Source: Argentina anserina
Lineage: Eukaryota; Streptophyta; Magnoliopsida; Rosales; Rosaceae
NCBI RefSeq assembly: GCF_933775445.1
Contig: NC_065877.1
Location: 6,448,001 to 6,512,000 of the forward strand
Direction: 5' to 3'
DNA length: 64,000 bases
Below are positions 46,501-62,145 of this stretch, piece after piece (positions within the stretch are counted from its first letter, which is position 1; each line of letters starts with the position of its first letter). The notes under the pieces are model-generated. The model had not been told where the DNA came from. It saw only the letters and a program-made list of their open reading frames with translations, and made no database searches. A program made the translations under genes and the position numbers.

Positions 46501-46604
46501 GTTTCTACATCATCGGCTATAGCCGGGAGGTGTATCTAAAGGACTACTACCCCGCTCGGTTTTGCTGGGGCTTCTGCCCGTGCTTGGAGTGGTTGAAGTT
46601 GTAA
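43569..46604 (+). CDS. SSUH2-like protein with DnaJ-type CXXCXGXG zinc fingers
   Basis: Exons 43569-43590, 43690-43896, 44295-44361, 44848-45179, 45406-45547, 45780-45905 and 46220-46604 join to 426 residues with all phases kept. The middle carries a run of CXXC motifs: GCDGRGDTVCPTC, CSACHGRG, CVTCNGKG, CATCGSRG and CLTCKGSG, the cysteine-rich fold of DnaJ without a J domain. The overall order (acidic N-terminal part, RCCWGSRPARTWKI, zinc region, conserved C-terminal domain ending LKDYYPARFCWG) matches the SSUH2 family. Its biochemical role in plants is unknown to me; zinc binding and protein interaction are inferred. The MEQPLLS start is a dileucine-like motif. Confidence 0.88.
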
Positions 46605-47018
46605 ACATTGCAGAGATACTTCTCCAAGATTGGAAAGCTATACTGTATCATCAATTCATCTTCATCCTATCATGTGTGAGTGATTGTTTACTCGTTTTGG
46701 TGAGAATAAAATAATGTTGCTACATGAATAGCAGTGGGGAATGGGAATAATATACTTAAGTTTTAGATTTGTCTACACTGTAAAGTCTATTGTAGTGAGT
46801 AGAGTCTGTTTGTTACCGTTTGTCAAGGTCTTGCATACTATGGAAATGGAAGTTGGCAAACTCCTTTTATAAAAAAAAGTTATGTATGCCCGGATTAAGG
46901 CAATGTGCTACTTCGACCGAACTCTTGTATGGAGTTGCTTCCTGCTTCCCTATTTGAAATAGATGACAATGATGACATGAAGGCAATGCTGTGAGGGTGA
47001 GAAGCATTAACTTGATGT
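46605..47018. other. 3' UTR and spacer
   Basis: AT-rich sequence after the SSUH2-like gene, probably its 3' UTR at first. No other feature was found. Confidence 0.5.
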
Positions 47019-47555
47019 CACGTTTACTTACTCGGAATGGAATTAATATGGAATAGGAATCGGAAGGAATGAGAGACGGAATGGAATAATATGGAGGAAT
47101 AGGAAAGAAACTAGTTACGATTGTTGTTGTTTACTTGTAATAAGGAATCAGAATTAAATTTAAGTTAATTACCAAAATACCCTTTTACAAATAGGAAAAA
47201 ACTTTCTCTTTAGTGTTTTCTTTACAACACTTAATCAAAATATGTATTTAAGTAGGTCATTTTGTACCTATGGCTAATTAAGTAGAGGTTTATTAAGGTC
47301 ATTTTGTACCTATGGCTAACCAAACACAACTAATATAAGTAGATGGGTAAGGATATTTTTGGAAGAAATGTTCATTCCCTCCCATTCCCTCTCATTCCCA
47401 CCTCCCCCCTTGGTATTACAATTCCATGACATTTCCGGAATCGGAATGAATTTTGGAGGTGGGTCCCACCACGAATTTCATTCCTCTTGGCAAGTAAACG
47501 CCGGAATGTAATTGATTCCAACGGAATACAACTCCATTCCAAGTAAGTAAACATG
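47019..47555. mobile_element. TIR element (537 bp), hAT-like MITE
   Basis: The left end reads CACGTTTACTTACTCGGAAT and the reverse complement of the right end reads CATGTTTACTTACTTGGAAT, an 18/20-base terminal inverted repeat continuing with GGA.TT. No clean target duplication is visible. Inside, GGTCATTTTGTACCTATGGC occurs twice, 42 bases apart (about 47255 and 47297). There is no coding content. Confidence 0.7.
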
Positions 47556-47623
47556 CCATGAGTGTGGCGGTGACCCTGGAATCGGAATGAGCCACATAAT
47601 AAATTAATAATACTCAGTTGGCC

Positions 47624-48190
47624 GGACTATGGACCATTTTGAGAAAATCTTCCCACTTACAGCCCACAAGTCCGCCACCTTCTTTTGGTTATTGGACATC
47701 ACTTTCCAACTTCTGCCTAATTCCGGTTTAAATTCCGAGCTTCGCACAGGGAACATAGTTTGGTCCCGTTAATGGAGTTTATACTGAAGGATTCCGATAC
47801 TGTTTCCGGAAGAAGATTTGAGATTCATTTATAGGTACCAACTAGCTAGAGTAATATTGGTATAAAACGCAGTGGAGTGGAGGCACACTTAAATATGACA
47901 ATGAGTCAGCGACGTCAAATCTGTATCAATCAGCTTTTAGTTTGGTCTATGGACATTGAAACGATCTTTCAATTCTACTCTGTGGTCAACCACCTTCTTT
48001 CTTTTGGTTAATGGAGCCCCATTTTCCAACTTCATCTCATTTTCATATAAATTTTAAAAATCTTCGCACGCTAAACGTTGTTCTCTGATAATATCTTATG
48101 AATTGAAGAATTTGAATTATTTTTCTCGAAAGAAATTTGAGATTTATACAATCATCAACTATCGACATAGAATAAATTCGACCATGAACA
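47624..48190. repeat. Diverged tandem duplication, about 320-bp unit
   Basis: Words recur in order in 47624-47870 and 47944-48190: CTATGGAC.ATT, CCACCTTCTTT..TTTTGGTTA, TTTTCCAACTTC, TTCGCAC, AAATTTGAGATT and CA.CAACTA. Neither unit contains a supported frame. Confidence 0.55.
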
Positions 48191-51100
48191 AGAGGGGAAT
48201 GCAATAAGATCATTTTCAATGAGAATGGGAGATGTGGTTTTTGGACTCGTGGCAAGAATTAGTGAGTGGTGTTGCTGTAAGGCCTGCGTTCACCAAACAA
48301 TGTTCAATGTTGTAATCGGGCGTGTGGACCCTAATCACTTCAAACATTTGGTTGTCCTATGATTCCATACAGAACATTTCTAGCTCATCCTTTCATTCTT
48401 TTTCTATTATTACACTATTTTTTGGGCAAAAGTCATATTCTATTCCTTGGGAGACAAAAATATACAGAAGAAAATACAAAGTAGACGCAATCAAACATTC
48501 TGAGTTTTTAACATTGACAGTTGAAAACAAAAAACATAGTTCTTCTTGTTCATAAGGAAGTACACAAAGTAAATGATCGAACTTATTTGATTACTATTTT
48601 CATTAGAATACATGGTTTGTATTTCTAAATTTGTTAACCATGTAATATGCTATGTACAGTACATGTACATCAATATGCATATAAGTCTTAGCGGGTACAA
48701 TAGTGTCTTCTTAATTCTTATAATATTCACTTTTTGAATTTGCATTTTTCTTGCCACCATATTTCCAAGTTCATCGAATGCAAACGGGATAGGTTGATAT
48801 ATAGTCATTCAGCAAATTATTGACCTGAATTGAAAATTAGTTAGTTGGGTACCCACTAAAACATAAAGATCAAATCATTATGATCATGAAATAATTTTAG
48901 GCATGACTAGCTGCCACAGTCTACTTAATACATTTTTAGCTTCTACCAAATCTTTCAATCCACTTCATCCATTCATCCACTATACAACCTGTCCAATTTT
49001 TGTTTTCATGAGACAAAAAATTAAAATGCTACCACTAATATTTCCGTAAAAAAATTATGACCTCCAACTTATAAATGAGAGACTGCATAATACCATTAAA
49101 TAAAATAATAGCAAATGCCACATTTTCGTCTCTCAAACTGAACTTGCTCATACTATTTTATCAAGTAAATAATTAAAATGCTATAACAAGTCTTTCATAA
49201 ATCAAACTCACAATATTTATTTAATGAGGGAGACTAAGACACTAGATCACTAGTGCTTAATTAATCAAAATTAACTTTCTGCTTTGAAAATTAGATTAGA
49301 AATTTGGGCACATTGCAAATGTGAACGCAAGTAAATTGGATTTTAGGGATTCTGTATGCTGTAGCACAGAATCAAGAATGCCTCAAACTTCTTGTTTTTT
49401 TTCTTTATTTTCTAACTAAGTGGACTAATAATTTATTATTGCTTATAATTTACCAAAATGATGATTTCATTGCAATCCCAAAAAACGACAGAACGTGCGA
49501 GCTCGACAGACCGCGTTGAAAACCACTCTGTGCCATTCGTCACCGCCTCATTCTCCGAAAAACGACACCGTCAAGCTGTCGTGAGCCATCATCACCTACA
49601 GTTCTGCACCACAGACCGGCATCATTGTATCCCATCGACCACCGAATCCAACGACTGTAGACTTTAAGGAATTGTCAGATCATCTTCAACGGTCGGATTT
49701 TCACGTCAGGACAAAATTGGATGCAGCAGCCGACGTAATGTGTCGTGTCGTATACGGGGGGAAGAGGTTCGTGAACGCGCCATGTGGAGGGTTGAATTGT
49801 CTAAAAATGGAATTGTGGTCAGAGGGAGTACGTGGCCGAGTGACAGCTACGCAAAGTGTTTTTCTTCAAGGATCGAGGAACGTTCTGAGACCCTTGATAC
49901 AGTGGGTACTACTAGATTTGCACGGCAAAATATTATCCCCAGATTACCCTTCATGGTAAATTTCACCCGTGGTTTTCACTATTTATCCAAATTGGTTGGT
50001 GCGGTGGACTTATGTAGCTCTATTTTCATCCTCTGGAAGTTAGGTTTTGATTTGGTTTTCATAAAGCAAGCATTATGAAAGAAAGTTGATGTCTAGCGTT
50101 GGCTCGTTTTGTTCAAAACCCAATAATTTCTTGATGTTACAAGGGTTTACTGGTAGTTCTTCCATACATATGTGTATATAAGGTAATCAACATCTTAATT
50201 GGATTCAATATACACCATGCATATCTCTATTATTTCAAAGAAAAAAATGTATATCTCTACTACAATAAAGTGAGCACTCAAAAACTTCACTAAATTATGA
50301 ACTGTTAAATTTACATCTCTATAATTTTATCCTCACACATCGACATAATAATAATTATGTAAAAATACAAATGTTTCATTAATGTGTTTTATCAAAATTA
50401 TTATTTGTTAAAAGATTGTCTTTAACAAAATACAAGTAAAATAAAATTATGTAAATTATGTGATCAAAACATGTGCATTGTATGAGTACGAGACTAATAG
50501 TTATATATATTTTGGAGAGTGAAATTCACAGTCTAAAATTGTATATACACACTTTTGGAAATAATTTTCATAAAAAAATTCATAAAAAATATATATACAT
50601 GTCACTCAAAATGGAAAAGTTAAATTAATAGTATTTCAATCCCCTGTATTTTTGCCTTTTGGGTAAACAGAAACACAAAAATTGTATCATTTCTCTCGAA
50701 ATTTAGGCATTAACTTATGTTCCTAATCGTGAAGTATAAGCACACAAAAAAAAAAGCAATACTATTTGAAATCTGAAACGCCAAAATCCATTATATAATT
50801 TATATTGACCAAGATAAAAGATCTGTTGATCAAACCATAAATAAATTACTACTATGTTCATCATGATATTGGTAATGCATGAGCGAAGTATGAGAAATGA
50901 GTCTTCATTGTCTCACATGTACGACAAGAAAAATATTGATGAATCGCTGTCAAAAACTTTTGTGTTGAATTTGTGTCCGAAACAGTAAATCTCGAACCAA
51001 AAGAACGTAACTAAAACTCATTGCTTGTCACATAACTTATATCATAAGCTTTACCCAATGCCAATACATTATCGAAGGGAGATGTATCATAGAGAGGTCT

Positions 51101-53229
51101 TAGATAGATTATAGGTCTGGCTTATATGTACGAATACTTTACCGAAATTTTCTAATTTAAGACAGTAGCTACGAATCGATTCAAGACAATTAATTTCATA
51201 ACAAGTTCGTGCCCCCACGTCTTAAAATGTGGCAAAGGGATCTCGAATTTGATGTGTATGTGCATACCATACAAGGAATGGGACACTAACTGAAAGCATA
51301 CTAAGCATTACCCCCAATCAAATACAATTAATAAGATGATCGAATGTGTACACGCACAAGACAAAGCCTGCAATTCTAGCATTTCATATGTCGTTCTTTT
51401 CACGACTAGGGTCTTTGATGGCTCGAAATGAAGTATGAACTACTCGAAATGACAAGGGCCATATTTAATGGATCTCCCAGTTCAATATAAACGTTATTAG
51501 ACCCTAAAAATTATTAGTATCTTGCTAGCCAACATAAGAATAGAAGATGAAATATAATGTAGCTTTCTTGAGCCTAAAGGCACAAAACGTTCCATTCCTG
51601 TCACACCTCACATGGAAAGATACACAAGCGTAGGGGAGGGTTCCATGCCAAATGATGAATTATCGAGTATACCCTAAATTTAGGATCTTCTTAACGATTG
51701 TCTTAGTCAGTAGCTAGTTACCAAGTCCAAATCATGTGGCTATATGGCAGAGGAATCAAGGGTTCACCTTCAATAGTTATTAGCTTTGAGTGAGATGATG
51801 ATGTAAAAGCATACAACAAACATTTTGTTTTATACATGAGTTCAAACCAAATAATTTTAAACTTTATGATAAGCAGGAAATTACCATTGCTTTACTTCAA
51901 CTCCACTTATGTTCATCAAAATCCGAAAAAGCTATGTGTGCCCTCAAAATTCATAGTAGATCCGTAATTTTATGTTGACATCTTGTGTCAGTACGTACTA
52001 GTAGTAGTCACTTGCAACTCGTAATCGAGTGAAGTTAGGTAAAGCATGACATGGTTGATTAACGAATTCATAACCAAAAAAGAAAAGTATTTGTTGATTA
52101 CTACATGTAATATACAAGTAGAATGGATTTAACGGTCATAATAATATCAAGACTGATTCTACTGAAATGATATTTTGTATCATCAACCTAACTTATATTT
52201 TTAGTGGACTAATCTTAGGCTGTTGGATTACTGTCTCAAAATTACTGTAATTCTTCTTCAGTGAATTTTTTCTTTTGATAAAAAAAAACACTTGTACATT
52301 ATTTGTATTAATAGTTTAGTTTTGGTACGTACGTCGTGTTATTATTGACCAACTCAACCTTAGCTTCTTAAGATAATTGTTACAAATTGTGGCATAAATT
52401 ATGTTTGCAACTAATTTTTTCCAACTTAAGAGGTGTAAAAGGTACCTTTTTATGCATTGATTTTAGGAATCACTAATGACTAATGAGTCAATATTAGTCA
52501 CTGTTTAAGGATGAAATTTAGCGACTGTTTCGCAATTTAGCATTAACCGCCGTTATGCACATAAAAAGCTAAAAAACCACCGTTGCAACTAAAACATTTT
52601 CGCGTGAATCGTGTTTTGTATTTTACTGACCATCAACGAGAAAGTACAGGTGGACTGGTCAATGCTTAAGCGAGCCTAGGTGGATTTCTCACGACCCAAA
52701 ATAAAATCGAATTCTTACGATGAAACTCACCAGGGCTAAGACCGTCACTTCCTGTGTCACCTTCAAGCCCGCCCAACGATAAAAACTGGTCTCTCTATCT
52801 CTGAAAGAAATTTTAAAGACGTGCAGATCCACCATTAGAGCGAAAGAGAGAGTTTCAGATTCAGTGGGGGGATTTTATGAATATTGAATAATTATATATT
52901 CCGAAGAATAATAACAATAATAATACCCATCTTCTTCTTCTTCTACTTCCCTTCTTCTTCTTTATATAAACACCTCCACCTTTCTCTCCTGGGCCGATGG
53001 CCTAAGATTTCGGACCCGAAACAAAAAACAAAGCAAAAAAAACCAAACCAAAATATCGAAACCCACAATCCCTAACCGTCGCGATTCTTTGTTCTTTCTT
53101 TCTTGTTCCTCGTTATTTCTCTGTTTCATTTTTCTACTGTCTTTCTTTCTCGGAGAAACAAACGGATTCCGACATCCTGCGTTGTTTTTTTTCACTTAAA
53201 AAACTGAACAACGTTAGTGCCGGCCGGCA
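48191..53229. other. Long gene-poor interval with one GC-richer island
   Basis: About 5 kb is mostly AT-rich without a recognisable gene. At 49490-49960 base composition is higher in GC, and two overlapping plus-strand frames of about 95 and 112 codons run through it. Neither resembles a family I know, so I do not call a gene. The last 350 bases form the O-fucosyltransferase leader: TTC-rich pyrimidine tracts and TTTATATAAAC near 52960. Confidence 0.45.
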
Positions 53230-56189
<2,960 letters not shown>

Positions 56190-56918
56190 GTTGTTGACGC
56201 TCATACTGTAAAAAGCACATACCATTGCAAATGGCAGCAAGCTGATATGAAGTGCTTGCTTAAGTCAGAAACTGTACTTGCTGATGAGTTGAGAAGTTTT
56301 GAGGCTTCCCTTGTGATTTGCAGTACATGTTTCGGTTATGTTGTACCTACAAGCTACAGGTGACGGACTTGGCAGTGATGCAGAAAGCAGAGAAGACTGG
56401 GTGGCATATAGTTAGGAAAAAGTCAGTTTAGTTTCAGTAGGACACAGGATTTGCCGTCGCCCCCAGAAGGGAGTTATAGTAATTCATTGATTCATTATTC
56501 TTTCTTTGATATGGTCTACAAATTGTGAGAAATGAGCATGTTTGTGAAGCCGAATGTAATTTCATACAAAGTTATAGAAAACCACTTTCACTCATTTTCA
56601 TTCTCTGCCTTGATTTGAACTTATATAGAATCAATCGGACATAGACAGATAGGTTTTCAGCCAAATCAGCTGGGGAAGCTTAGTAAATACAATTACTGAA
56701 GGGACAATGAATATTTTGATTACTAATGCTAGTTCAAAAGTTCAGACCAAAAAAAAAAAGCTAGTTCAAAAGCCACTCATCACCTAAAAGATGTGAAACA
56801 CAACAATGGCCTGCTTAAGAGTTCATGCGAAGTATACATTTGATGCAAACTACTTCTCACATTTCTTGATAGACAAGATCTTCAACAATGACAAAAGCTG
56901 TTGAGGGTCTGGTCTACA
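56190..56918. other. Convergent 3' region
   Basis: Space between the stops of the O-fucosyltransferase (+) and FLN1 (-), probably both 3' UTRs. No other feature was found. Confidence 0.6.
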
Positions 56919-58510
56919 CTACCACATTGAAGGGACATAAACCTGCTCCTTGAGATTTTGAGTTGCACTTTCGGTTGGAAAACCTCTAACAGCACCAATA
57001 GTCCACTGTGATATAATCCCTGCTGCAATTGCAAAGCGAAGCTGTCTTTCACAAACATCTTGATTTTCATACATCTCAGGGAAAGTGGTTAACTTTCTCA
57101 TAATAGCTGCTACAACAGCATCACCAGAACCAGTCCTGTCACAAGTGAATGGAGTAATGAGCACATCTTCTGTTCCAATCACAACACCATCAAACGAAGG
57201 CGAATAGTAATGAATTCGAAGCGTCCCATCTGTCACAAACAAAAACTTAAGTTTATCATGCCACAAGGGAGCTAATTCTTCCTGAGTGTAATGGTAATGA
57301 TCTCTACGCTTCTTGGTCTGCTCAAACTTCTCAGCATAGTATTGCGGCCTATAGTTCCTCTTCCTCTCATAATGTTCCTCATCCAAAAGAAACTCCAACT
57401 CCTGCCTCGAAACCTCAATCACATCCGCCTCATTCCACGCCCTCTTCATCAACTCCCTAGTCTCGTCACGCGACTTCCACAACGGCAATGGCAAATTCAA
57501 GTCGAAAAACACAAGCCCTCCAAACTTCTTTGCATACGCTAAAGCCCTGAAAAGGGTTGGCTGCATTGACGCTGATGTCAAGACATCTGAAGTGAAGTGG
57601 AATATTCTAGCCTGCACAACACATCAAAACCCTGCTTAAACCTTTAAATTTCCACACACAAACAACAATGCGATTCAATAACAGTACTTTACAACTAAAT
57701 GTACAACAACAATTGCTTGTCTAGTCATTGTGCATGGTTGCATACCTCTTTAAGCACGGCGAGGTTGAGCTCTGACCGGAGCAAGGAATCCTCGGCGGAC
57801 TCTTTCACCGTCTCCGTCCACATTTTCTCCTCATCAAACTTAATCTTCATATAAGTGCGAGCCGTCTTCGCACTCGTATCCACCTTCACGCCGCGTGTCT
57901 GAACCTTCTCCTTGTTCATCATCAACAACACTTCGCTCCCAAACTCATCCCCACCGACCTTCCCCATAAACGCGGCTCTCCCGCCGAGCCGCACGTGCGA
58001 GATCGCCACGTTGGACGGCGAAGAACCCGGGGCGCGCGAGAACTCCGGGGGGTCCCACTGGAGCATCTTCCACTGGGAGTAGATATCCGGGTGCATCGGG
58101 TTGTCGGAGACCCGGACCGTCGGGACGAACTCTTTCCGGGCCGCCCCGAAGCAGCAGACGAGCGGCGGGTCGTCGTAGGGGAACTCGATGCCGTCGTCGT
58201 AATCTTCGAGCTCCGACTCCTCAGATTCGGGTTCTACTGGGCCGTTTTCGACCTGGGCTTTTTTGGCGCGCTGGGTTTTCTTCGGCGGTGAAGATGAAGC
58301 GGAAGCTGAGGCCTTTTTCCGGCCACGGCGAGCTGGCTTCTTGGGATCTTCGACGCTTCCATTGTCTTCCCCGGAAGCTCGGATTGGGTTTAGCTTGTGA
58401 GGTCTGAATGGTTTAAGATTGAAGAACTGGGGGTTTAAGGCTTCGTAGAGTTTAGGAATTGAGCTACTTGGATTTAAGACCAGTGGGCGAGAGAGGTGAA
58501 ATGAAGCCAT
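56919..58510 (-). CDS. FLN1: Fructokinase-like 1, plastid (PEP-associated pfkB protein)
   Basis: Exons in minus order are 58510-57746 and 57611-56919, giving 485 residues. FLN1 is a pfkB-fold protein of the plastid-encoded RNA polymerase complex and is needed for plastid gene expression; it is thought to lack sugar-kinase activity. The N-terminus is a plastid transit peptide followed by a Lys/Arg-rich and then an acidic segment. The pfkB domain starts at PPLVCCFGAARKEFVP and includes SPSNVAISHVRLGGRAAFMG and the signature DRTGSGDAVVA, where the usual GAGD is GSGD. The end FPTESATQNLKEQVYVPSMW matches FLN1 as I recall it. Length favours FLN1 over the longer FLN2. It is divergent from YOS1. Confidence 0.93.
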
Positions 58511-58655
58511 GGTTGATCTCTGAGAGAGGTTCAGGGTTTATCCATCTTCGCCACTGCTATATTTCTCTGTAAAATTTTATCCGGGCTGCAATTATATCAC
58601 CTCTCGGATCCGGGTCGGGTCGAAATTAAACTGAGTAACTCTTCACTCTCCTATT

Positions 58656-58756
58656 GACACGTGTCGAGTCCTTCACCGTCTGATTGATGTAATGACGTCA
58701 CTCCATTATTGCTTAAACAGGAGGGTTTAGTTTCTGTGTCGTCGAAATCAAGGCCC
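58656..58756. promoter_or_regulatory. Divergent FLN1/YOS1 promoter elements
   Basis: GACACGTGTC (58656-58665, palindromic G-box/ABRE core), TGACGTCA (58693-58700, palindromic bZIP site) and GGCCCA (near 58752, site II) lie between the two start codons, which are 509 bases apart. The motifs are exact; their use is inferred. Confidence 0.5.
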
Positions 58757-59019
58757 AGGCTTTAAACGGAGAAAACAACAAGTCCATCTTCTCAGTAAGA
58801 CAGTAACTAATCTCGCCGGTAAGGTTTGAACCCGTTAGCAATTTGTTCAATTTGGATCGCCTTTTGTTTTAAAGTTTGAGTTTTCTGTTTGATGGTTCGG
58901 TTTTGTTGGTGTTCCTCAGTAATCAGAATCGACATTGCTAGAAATCATGTGTCCTGTTTATGATTTGGGTTTGAATTATGATGCTTTTTATGGTTCGGAT
59001 TGTAACGCTTATGCAGGGT

Positions 59020-59253
59020 ATGGGGTTATGGACTTTCATTCAAGGCATGTTGCTGGTTGCAAACGGATTGGCGATTCTGAATGAGGATCGGTTTCTTGGT
59101 CCGAGAGGTTGGACCATGCTAGAAGTTCAAAGAGGGAATAGGAGTACGATGAAGGGGCAGCTTATAGGGCTGATTTACGCATGCCAGTACTTCAGATTTT
59201 TGCTGATACTCATCAACTTCATTACCATTATTCTCAAACTCGTATATGGTTGA
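59020..59253 (+). CDS. YOS1: YOS1-like ER-Golgi transport protein (IER3IP1 homologue)
   Basis: A 77-residue protein starts MGLWTFIQGMLLVANGLAIL and contains NEDRFLGPRGW and KGQLIGLIYACQYFR, the family blocks. Two hydrophobic segments, about 3-20 and 52-75, fit a small double-spanning membrane protein that works with Yip1/Yif1 in COPII traffic. The ATG at 59020 follows an acceptor-like TTATGCAG; a 5' UTR intron from GTAAGG at 58819 to 59016 is likely. An upstream in-frame ATG at 58978 lies in that presumed intron. The coding part is one exon. Confidence 0.92.
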   Translation: MGLWTFIQGMLLVANGLAILNEDRFLGPRGWTMLEVQRGNRSTMKGQLIGLIYACQYFRFLLILINFITIILKLVYG

Positions 59254-59879
59254 GGGTTTGTGTTTGTAATTCAAGAATCTTTGCTGGGTGTCTGTGTTTG
59301 ATTTCTTTGTGCATAGACTTTTAGTCCCAAATGAAATTTCAGGAAAAAGGGTCGTTGAATCTGTTAGCAGGCTTGTATGTTATGAGAGTGCTTTCGATCC
59401 ATGGCTTTGTTGTTGTATACTAGATATTGTTTCTGAATTGAATATCAGTTTCAAGAGTTGGCTGTTTCGTATGAGCTGTTTGCTTTTTTGAAAGGTTATA
59501 CCTTTGCACAGATTTTTTGATTGTTAGATGTGCTTGTTGTGTAATTTGTTTCCTTGATCAAACAAGTTCAGGTAGGGAGATTCATGACCCTCATCAGGGT
59601 AAATGATCTAGTGTACAATTTGGTGGGGGAATGTAGTTGCTATGATTCTTTTAAGATGCTGTTGCACTACAATTGTGTGGAAGGTTATGAGTGTGCATTT
59701 GTGCCGGGTTACCTTGTGCCACTAATGAAGCTTGATATGGTGTAGTTGTATTTGTGAAGCTACATTATGGGGAATTCTTATCTGCAGTCAGAAAAAGCTT
59801 TTATTGATGTATTTACAAACTCATTACATACGACTGAAGAGGAACAAAAACAGCAACAGAATGGCCTAAATATGAGAAC
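59254..59879. other. YOS1 3' flank
   Basis: Probably the YOS1 3' UTR followed by the SOUL gene 3' UTR. No supported gene. Confidence 0.5.
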
Positions 59880-60481
59880 TCATTCAACTGGGATCATAAC
59901 CTCATTAGTCCTAAACGGAGGCAAAGTCCAAGGCGGGTTAAACCTTGCCAGCAAATGCTCCCCTACAATCTTAAACCCATCTTTCTCCAAAGCCCCCTTC
60001 AGCTTCTCCACCCTATCCTTCACTACCTGGTCCGACGCCACTCCTCCAAAAGTCACCACCCCATACTTCCTCTCCCCCACTTCAGTGATCACAACTCTCT
60101 CATCCACCGGCTTCGGCGCCTCCTCCGCCTTCTGATACTTGGCAGGCAGCAGGAATTGCATTGTCACAGCATTCGCCTCCCCGGCTTGTTTAGTCACCAC
60201 AGGAGCTGTCATGGCAATATTCTCAGCTGAGCTTTGCTGGGTTATGACTGGAGCTGTCATGGCAATCTTCTCAGGCTTGGTGTTCTGGGCTTTGCCAAAA
60301 GCACCTATGTAATTGGCCAGCACAGAGAAGCCACCATCTTTGTTGCCTTTGAACACTGATGGATCATAGGTGACCTGAGCTATCACTGATGGTGCATACT
60401 GCCGGATTTCGTAATCAGCAGATGATTTGAGGACCTGGTATTTTGGGGTTCTGCAGCTATTTTACCAAATACCGTGCCCAT
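59880..60481 (-). pseudogene. SOUL heme-binding protein gene with a one-base frameshift near the start
   Basis: The frame from about 60447 to 59880 encodes a SOUL/HBP domain: YEIRQYAPSVIAQVTYD, FKGNKDGGF, KIAMTAPVI, an AMTAPVVTK repeat, RKYGVVTFGG and FNPPWTLPPFRTNEVMIPVE. It resembles Arabidopsis At2g37970. The expected start MGTVFGKIAAE lies at 60481 but in another frame: near 60449 the coding strand reads GCAGAACCCC where one more A is needed. The downstream frame has no in-frame ATG before the conserved core. No intron explains it. This is either a recent pseudogene or a sequencing/assembly error in a homopolymer context; the rest of the frame is pristine, which favours error or a very young mutation. 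Confidence 0.85.
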
Positions 60482-62095
60482 GTTGGAATTTTGGGTTCTG
60501 TTTGTGGTTTTGCTTGTGAAGATATGAGAGAATGTGGATTTAATTTTTTCCGTGGATTGTTGTGAGAGAGGCTATGCTATTTGTATTGATCCTTTGCTCG
60601 GAGAGGAGGTTCTATTTTTATATGTTTTCGTTTTGAGATTTGTTTGAGGAAGAGGGGTGGAAATGTCCACTCTTGAACGAGTGGCTGGGTTTGGTTACGT
60701 ACTCGTGGAACCTGCTGGGCTGCTGGTCGCCATTTGGATGGGTCTTCAGCATCAAATCCATCCTTGCAAAAAATTTCCATTTTGGCAACTAAATCCTTTA
60801 CTGGTCAGGAAAACGACTTCCCTTGTTGATCAGAACTGGAAATGATCATGATCATTATCACCACGAGGCAAGAGCAGCTGTGCACTAGTTGCACATGCAT
60901 ATCGAGGTCCAAAAATTATGGTCATATACGATATCAAAGGCGCCTCTTCGTTAATGACACCATGAACATCTCCTCTAGAATTGGGGATCTCATTGAACTC
61001 ATTAGTCCCATAATAAGCCAATTGCCTAATGGCTAATGAAACCTCCTTTACTATAAGAGGGGCTTCTAAAGTTCTTAAACCTAGAGACGGCACACTTAAG
61101 AGTGCAAGCGTGCCCGAACTAAAATCTACTTTTTCGATGGGAAACTCGTCTTTCTTTGAGTTAGAAAAAACTCTAACTATGCAAGCCTCCACCTTCCTAC
61201 TATAAGCACTCTTCGTGTTAATCCTAGTATGACTATTTTATGGCCGACATTCTTGATTATCGGAAGGGTTTTGTCTCCTCTCTTCATCTATTTACTATCA
61301 GCAAATCATTCACCTCCATGGTTACTGGTTTGCAAGTGATACTATTTTGAGTTGTTATGCTTTGAAACGATGTGATAATTGGGGTGAGTTGCCCATCCCT
61401 TCTTTTGCTCCATACTTTTATGTTACTCATTTTACTTAAGGTGGATTCACAATGCTACCATGAGAAAAGATTATGGTTTGCTCGATAGTGGTGGTGGTGG
61501 TGGTGACATCAAATTGAACAATACTACCACACGTCTTAACAACAATATATGTTTGAGACAGTATTTAAATCTTCTCAGACATAATGAATATCGATTCACA
61601 CGAAGCAGAGTAGCCATAATTGATGCAAGTTTGTTTCATCGGCTGACGATGGGTGATGCTTGGTTGCGGCTAGGGTTGACGGCGGCCAAGTTACAATCTT
61701 TGCCTAGGGGTTCACAAAATATGTTTTGGGCTTGGGCTTTGGAGCATGGGTCTAAACCCAATATTATTTTTATTAAGTTTAGTCTATTGCCTATTGTTAT
61801 GCTTGTATCAATCATAAATATGTAATTTTTTTTTCGATTTGAGCTTATTACTAAACTAGTTTTCTACCGTATGCTAGTATTGAGTTTCGACTCATAATCT
61901 CTTGTCTGATACTTTGACACATTGGATGAGTATGTACTAGCTATTAAGATCACATAAAAAATCTATACAACTTATTGGCATCGCATTAAAAAAAAAAAAA
62001 AAAAGAGTGCAAGCGCGCCCAAGTTCCTTTGATACAGTTTTACACTTTTACCTATTCGGCTTAATTTTGCTCCGGATTCGCTTAAACCGGGTCAG
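60482..62095. other. Intergenic, unassigned frames
   Basis: A minus-strand frame (61192-60830) and a plus-strand frame (61460-61825) of about 120 codons each resemble nothing I know. An A-run lies at 61988-62003. I see no supported gene before the snoRNA promoter. Confidence 0.45.
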
Positions 62096-62099
62096 GATA

Positions 62100-62145
62100 G
62101 GCCCAAACATACTAGGGTTTGTCCAATGACACTCCTATATATGTA
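62100..62145 (+). promoter_or_regulatory. snoRNA-cluster promoter: site II, telo-box, TATA
   Basis: GGCCCA (62100-62105), TAGGGTTT (62113-62120, telo-box complement) and CTATATATG (TATA from about 62136) occur in order within 46 bases, about 160 bases before the first snoRNA. This is the known promoter arrangement of plant Pol II polycistronic snoRNA genes. Confidence 0.65.

Noticed and set aside
60830..61192. 120-codon minus-strand frame as a gene
   Set aside because: No family motif, no supported splice partners, and composition like the flanking DNA; I briefly considered a DUF247 fragment but the match was too loose.
61460..61825. 121-codon plus-strand frame as a gene
   Set aside because: Contains a GGT-repeat-driven Gly run and no recognisable domain or conserved context.
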